This document shows positions 13,278 to 16,220 of a stretch of DNA of 16,220 nt, one piece after another. The translations under genes and the position numbers were made by a program. The first letter of the stretch is position 1, and the number at the start of each line of letters is the position of its first letter. The notes beneath the pieces were generated by a model that saw only the letters and a program-made list of their open reading frames with translations, made no database searches and was not told where the DNA came from. The DNA is from an uncultured Lachnospiraceae bacterium (GTDB lineage: Bacteria; Bacillota; Clostridia; Lachnospirales; Lachnospiraceae). The DNA lies in contig CAJUFE010000077.1 of assembly GCA_910585635.1 (NCBI GenBank), positions 1 to 16,220 on the forward strand, written 5' to 3'.

Positions 13278-14717
13278 TCACGCCTCCGATAACAGCCGGC
13301 GCACCAGCTGCTCCACCATCCGCGGATCCGCCTTTCCCTTCATAGCCCGCATGGTCTGTCCCACCAGGAACCCGGCGGCCTTCCCCTTCCCGTTCTTAAA
13401 GTCCTGTACAGACTGCGGGTTGGCGGCGATGACCTCTTCTACAGCCTTTCGCAATGCGCCTTCGTCGTTGACCACCTTAAGGCCGCGCTCCTCCACGGCT
13501 CTTTCCGGGTCCATATCTGTCCGTACGATCTCCTCGAACAGGGCTTTCGCCACTGTGCGGTTGATCACCTTGTCCTCCACCAGCCGGATCAGCTTAGCCA
13601 GGTTCTCCGGCGAAAAGGACAGCTGGTCCACATCCTGCTCCTGCTCCTTTACCAGGCGCATCCCCTCCACCATCAGCCAGTTGGATACCTCCTTCGGCCT
13701 GTTGCAGAGAGCCGTGGCGGCCTCAAATAAGTCGGCCAGATGCTTGGAGCCGGTGAGGAGCTTCGCGTCATACTCCGGAAGGCCGAACTCCGCCTGATAG
13801 CGGGCCACCTTCTCCTCCTGCATCTCCGGCTGGGCGTCGCGGACCCGCCTGATCCACCCGTCTGAGATCTGCACCGGCACCAGGTCCGGGTCCGGGAAAT
13901 ACCGGTAGTCCTGGGCATCCTCCTTAGACCGCATGGCCCGGGATGTGCCTTTGGCGTCATCCCAGCGTCTTGTCTCCTGGATGACCTTCTCCCCGCTCTC
14001 CAGGATATCGATCTGCCGCTGCCGCTCGCCCTCGATGGCCCGGATGATCGCCCGGAAGGAATTTAAGTTCTTCATCTCTGTCCTGGTCCCCAGCGCCTCC
14101 GTCCCGGCTTCCCGGACCGACAGGTTCACATCTGCCCGCATGGAGCCCTCCTGGAGCTTGCAGTCTGACGCCCCTAGATACTGGATGGTCATCCGCAGCT
14201 TCTCCAGGTAAGCCACCGCCTCCTGAGCGCTGCGCATATCCGGCTCAGACACGATCTCGATCAGCGGGACCCCGCTCCGGTTATAGTCGACCAGGGAACA
14301 GTCCTCCCACTCGTCGTGGACCAGCTTCCCGGCATCCTCCTCCATGTGGATCTCGTGGATACGGATCTTTTTCTTCCCGGCCTCGGTCTCGATCTCCACA
14401 TAGCCGTCATGGCAGATCGGCAGATAGAGCTGGGAGATCTGATAGTTCTGGGGGTTGTCCGGGTAAAAATAATTTTTCCGATCGAACTTGCAGTACTGGT
14501 TGATCTGACAGTTTGTGGCCAGCCCTACAGCCAGGGCGTGCTCCACCACCTGCTTATTTAAGACCGGCAGGGAACCCGGCATCCCCATGCACACCGGGCA
14601 GGTGTGGGTATTAGGCGCTCCGCCGAACTGGGTGGAGCAGCCGCAAAAGATCTTGGTCTTGGTGGCCAGCTCCACATGGACCTCCAGACCGATGACCGTC
14701 TCATAGGATCTAGACAT
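13278..14717 (-). CDS. gatB: Aspartyl/glutamyl-tRNA(Asn/Gln) amidotransferase subunit B
   Basis: GatB phosphorylates the Glu or Asp on misacylated Glu-tRNA(Gln) or Asp-tRNA(Asn) and, with GatA and GatC, converts it to Gln or Asn. The 479-residue length is normal. The N-terminus shows YETVIGLEVHVEL, zinc-site cysteines 25, 27, 40 and 43 (FCGCS, TCPVCMGMPGSLP) and FDRKNYFYPDNPQNYQISQ. The C-terminal YqeY-like tail (about 330-479) ends MVEQLVRRLLSEA. The ATG lies inside the end of gatA (8-base overlap) with AGGAGG upstream, so the two are translationally coupled. Confidence 0.97.
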   Translation of the reverse strand: MSRSYETVIGLEVHVELATKTKIFCGCSTQFGGAPNTHTCPVCMGMPGSLPVLNKQVVEHALAVGLATNCQINQYCKFDRKNYFYPDNPQNYQISQLYLPICHDGYVEIETEAGKKKIRIHEIHMEEDAGKLVHDEWEDCSLVDYNRSGVPLIEIVSEPDMRSAQEAVAYLEKLRMTIQYLGASDCKLQEGSMRADVNLSVREAGTEALGTRTEMKNLNSFRAIIRAIEGERQRQIDILESGEKVIQETRRWDDAKGTSRAMRSKEDAQDYRYFPDPDLVPVQISDGWIRRVRDAQPEMQEEKVARYQAEFGLPEYDAKLLTGSKHLADLFEAATALCNRPKEVSNWLMVEGMRLVKEQEQDVDQLSFSPENLAKLIRLVEDKVINRTVAKALFEEIVRTDMDPERAVEERGLKVVNDEGALRKAVEEVIAANPQSVQDFKNGKGKAAGFLVGQTMRAMKGKADPRMVEQLVRRLLSEA

Positions 14718-16220
14718 GCTGCCCGCCCTCCTTTCTCCTCTGGTCCGCGCCGCGCTGCGCCCACTCCCTTGCCAGGGCCGGTCTCTGGTAGGTCCGGCTC
14801 TGCTCGAAGGCGAACCCGGCCCGGATCAGCGCCTTCTCTCCATATCGGTCCCCGATCAGCTGCAGGCCGATCGGCAGGCCCTTCGCGTCCAGCCCGCAGG
14901 GGACCACAAGGCCCGGGAGACCGGCTAAGTTCACGGAGATCGTATAGATATCGCCCAGGTACATCTTCAGCGGGTCGCTCAAGGAAGCGCCCAGCCTGGG
15001 GGCTGTGGTGGGCGAGGCCGGAGCCAGGATCACATCGTAGCTTGCAAAGGCCTGATCAAAGGCAGCCTTGATCAGCGCCTTGGTCCGCAGGGCCTTCAGA
15101 TAGTAGGCGTCATAATAACCGGAGCTCAGGACAAAGGACCCCAGCATGATCCGCCGCTTCACCTCCGGGCCGAAACCCTGGGAACGGCTCTTCTTATACA
15201 TGGCGTGGAGTCCCTCATAGTCCTCTGCCCGATACCCGTACTTCACACCGTCAAACCGGGAGAGGTTCGAGCTGGCCTCTGCGGAGGCGATCACATAGTA
15301 GGCCGGGATCGCATACTCCACCAGGCTTAAGTCGAACTCCTCCACCAGAGCGCCCTTTTCCTCCAGCACCTTCGCCGCGCCTAAGATGGCGGCCTTCACC
15401 TCTCCATCCAGGCCGCTGCCCAGATAATCCCTGGGGATCCCGATCCGCATCCCCTTCACGTCATCCACCAGGGCGCTGGTAAAGTCCCCGTCCTCCCGCC
15501 GCATAGAGGTGGAATCCTTAGGGTCATAGGAGGCGATCGTCTCCAGGATCGTGGCACAGTCGGTCACATCCTTAGCGATGGGGCCGATCTGATCTAAGGA
15601 GGAGCCGTAGGCGATCAGCCCGTAGCGGGATACGGTGCCATAGGTGGGCTTCAGCCCGGTGACCCCGCAGAAGGAGCTGGGCTGGCGGATCGACCCGCCT
15701 GTATCGGAGCCCAGGGCATAAAAGCAGGCATCCGCCGCCACCGCCGCACAGGAGCCGCCGGAGGAGCCGCCGGGGACATGCTCCAGATCCCAGGGGTTCT
15801 TTGTGGCCCCGAATGCAGACGTCTCCGTGGTGCTCCCCATGGCAAATTCATCCATGTTGGTCTTTCCTATGATGACCGCCCCCGCCTTCTCCAGCTGCAG
15901 GACGGCCTCCGCCGTATACGTGGGCACAAAGTTATATAAAATCTTGGAGCTGCAGGTGGTCCGCAGTCCCTTGGTACACAGGTTATCCTTGACCGCCACC
16001 GGCACGCCGGCCAAAGGACCCTTAAGGCTGCCTGAGCGGATCGCCTCCTGGACCTTGCGCGCCCGCTCTATAGCCCCCTCTTCATCGATGGTCACAAACG
16101 CATTGATATCGCTCTCTGCCGCCCGGATCTGGGCCAGGGAGGCCTCCACCGCCTCCACCGCCGTTATCTGGCCCTCACCGATCAGCTTCCCTAAGCCTAC
16201 GGCAGTCTGCTCTAAAATGT
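14710..16220 (-). CDS. gatA: Aspartyl/glutamyl-tRNA(Asn/Gln) amidotransferase subunit A (start outside window)
   Basis: GatA is the amidase subunit that releases ammonia from glutamine for GatB. The frame is open through the right edge (ILEQTAVGLGKLIGEGQITA), so the start codon is outside. The spacing of the catalytic residues fits the S. aureus GatA numbering (Lys79, Ser154, Ser178) as I recall it, so probably only about two residues are missing. The Ser-cisSer-Lys triad is visible in VPVAVKDNLC, VPGGSSGGSC and GSDTGGSIRQPSSFCG. The rest, including ASAEASSNLSRFDGVKYGYR and VNLAGLPGLVVPCG, is typical. The stop TAG 14712-14710 overlaps the gatB start. gatC is expected just beyond the window. 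Confidence 0.97.
   Translation of the reverse strand, partial: ILEQTAVGLGKLIGEGQITAVEAVEASLAQIRAAESDINAFVTIDEEGAIERARKVQEAIRSGSLKGPLAGVPVAVKDNLCTKGLRTTCSSKILYNFVPTYTAEAVLQLEKAGAVIIGKTNMDEFAMGSTTETSAFGATKNPWDLEHVPGGSSGGSCAAVAADACFYALGSDTGGSIRQPSSFCGVTGLKPTYGTVSRYGLIAYGSSLDQIGPIAKDVTDCATILETIASYDPKDSTSMRREDGDFTSALVDDVKGMRIGIPRDYLGSGLDGEVKAAILGAAKVLEEKGALVEEFDLSLVEYAIPAYYVIASAEASSNLSRFDGVKYGYRAEDYEGLHAMYKKSRSQGFGPEVKRRIMLGSFVLSSGYYDAYYLKALRTKALIKAAFDQAFASYDVILAPASPTTAPRLGASLSDPLKMYLGDIYTISVNLAGLPGLVVPCGLDAKGLPIGLQLIGDRYGEKALIRAGFAFEQSRTYQRPALAREWAQRGADQRRKEGGQHV

Noticed and set aside
1..16220. tRNA, rRNA, insertion sequence or phage genes
   Set aside because: No transposase, integrase, tRNA-like cloverleaf or rRNA sequence was seen on either strand; small structured RNAs could still be missed by eye.

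Overview
The window is chromosomal DNA that looks like a Gram-positive, low-redox gut anaerobe of the Lachnospiraceae (Clostridia). The evidence is purine-rich Shine-Dalgarno sites of the AGGAGG type, a gatCAB-type amidotransferase, YfhO and GtrA envelope proteins, a lipoprotein ApbE, a stalk-domain (copper amine oxidase N-terminal-like) secreted protein and an HPr-like protein. The genus cannot be fixed from the sequence alone. Every intact gene is on the minus strand; the only plus-strand coding sequence is a truncated regulator. GATC is strikingly over-abundant in both coding and non-coding parts.

Left end (1-2270): an alkylation-damage repair operon, read right to left. It has an Ada-type regulator/phosphotriester sensor fused to an AlkA-type DNA glycosylase, then an O6-alkylguanine-DNA methyltransferase, then the first 28 codons of a second, paralogous methyltransferase cut by the window edge. 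Ahead of the operon are a perfect TATAAT with a poor -35, a 7-bp-arm palindrome abutting it, and a compact element of nested inverted repeats between two 13-bp direct repeats.

Middle-left (2270-4350): a gene graveyard. It holds an AraC-type regulator without its DNA-binding half, a piece of an O-acetylhomoserine sulfhydrylase facing it, an unrecognised stretch, a secreted stalk-domain gene broken by one in-frame TAG, and a short scrap of an aldo/keto reductase. This segment is more AT-rich than the right side and looks like decaying or rearranged DNA.

Middle (4350-6895): an HPr-like protein without the catalytic histidine but with the regulatory serine, an HD-domain protein, and argH (argininosuccinate lyase).

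Right (7070-16220): a dense, GC-rich minus-strand cluster. In transcription order it is gatA (5' end just outside the window), gatB (8-base overlap), a class I aspartate-type aminotransferase, an ApbE flavin transferase lipoprotein, then, after a likely promoter, gtrA and yfhO (two membrane components of a sugar-transfer system for envelope polymers). Both apbE and yfhO carry in-frame repeat expansions in their N-terminal coding regions.

I found no wholly new system that the sequence clearly proves. The best leads are the Crh-like HPr variant, the alkylation-response operon with two methyltransferases and its palindromic leader, the amber-interrupted stalk gene, the in-frame repeat expansions and the GATC excess.
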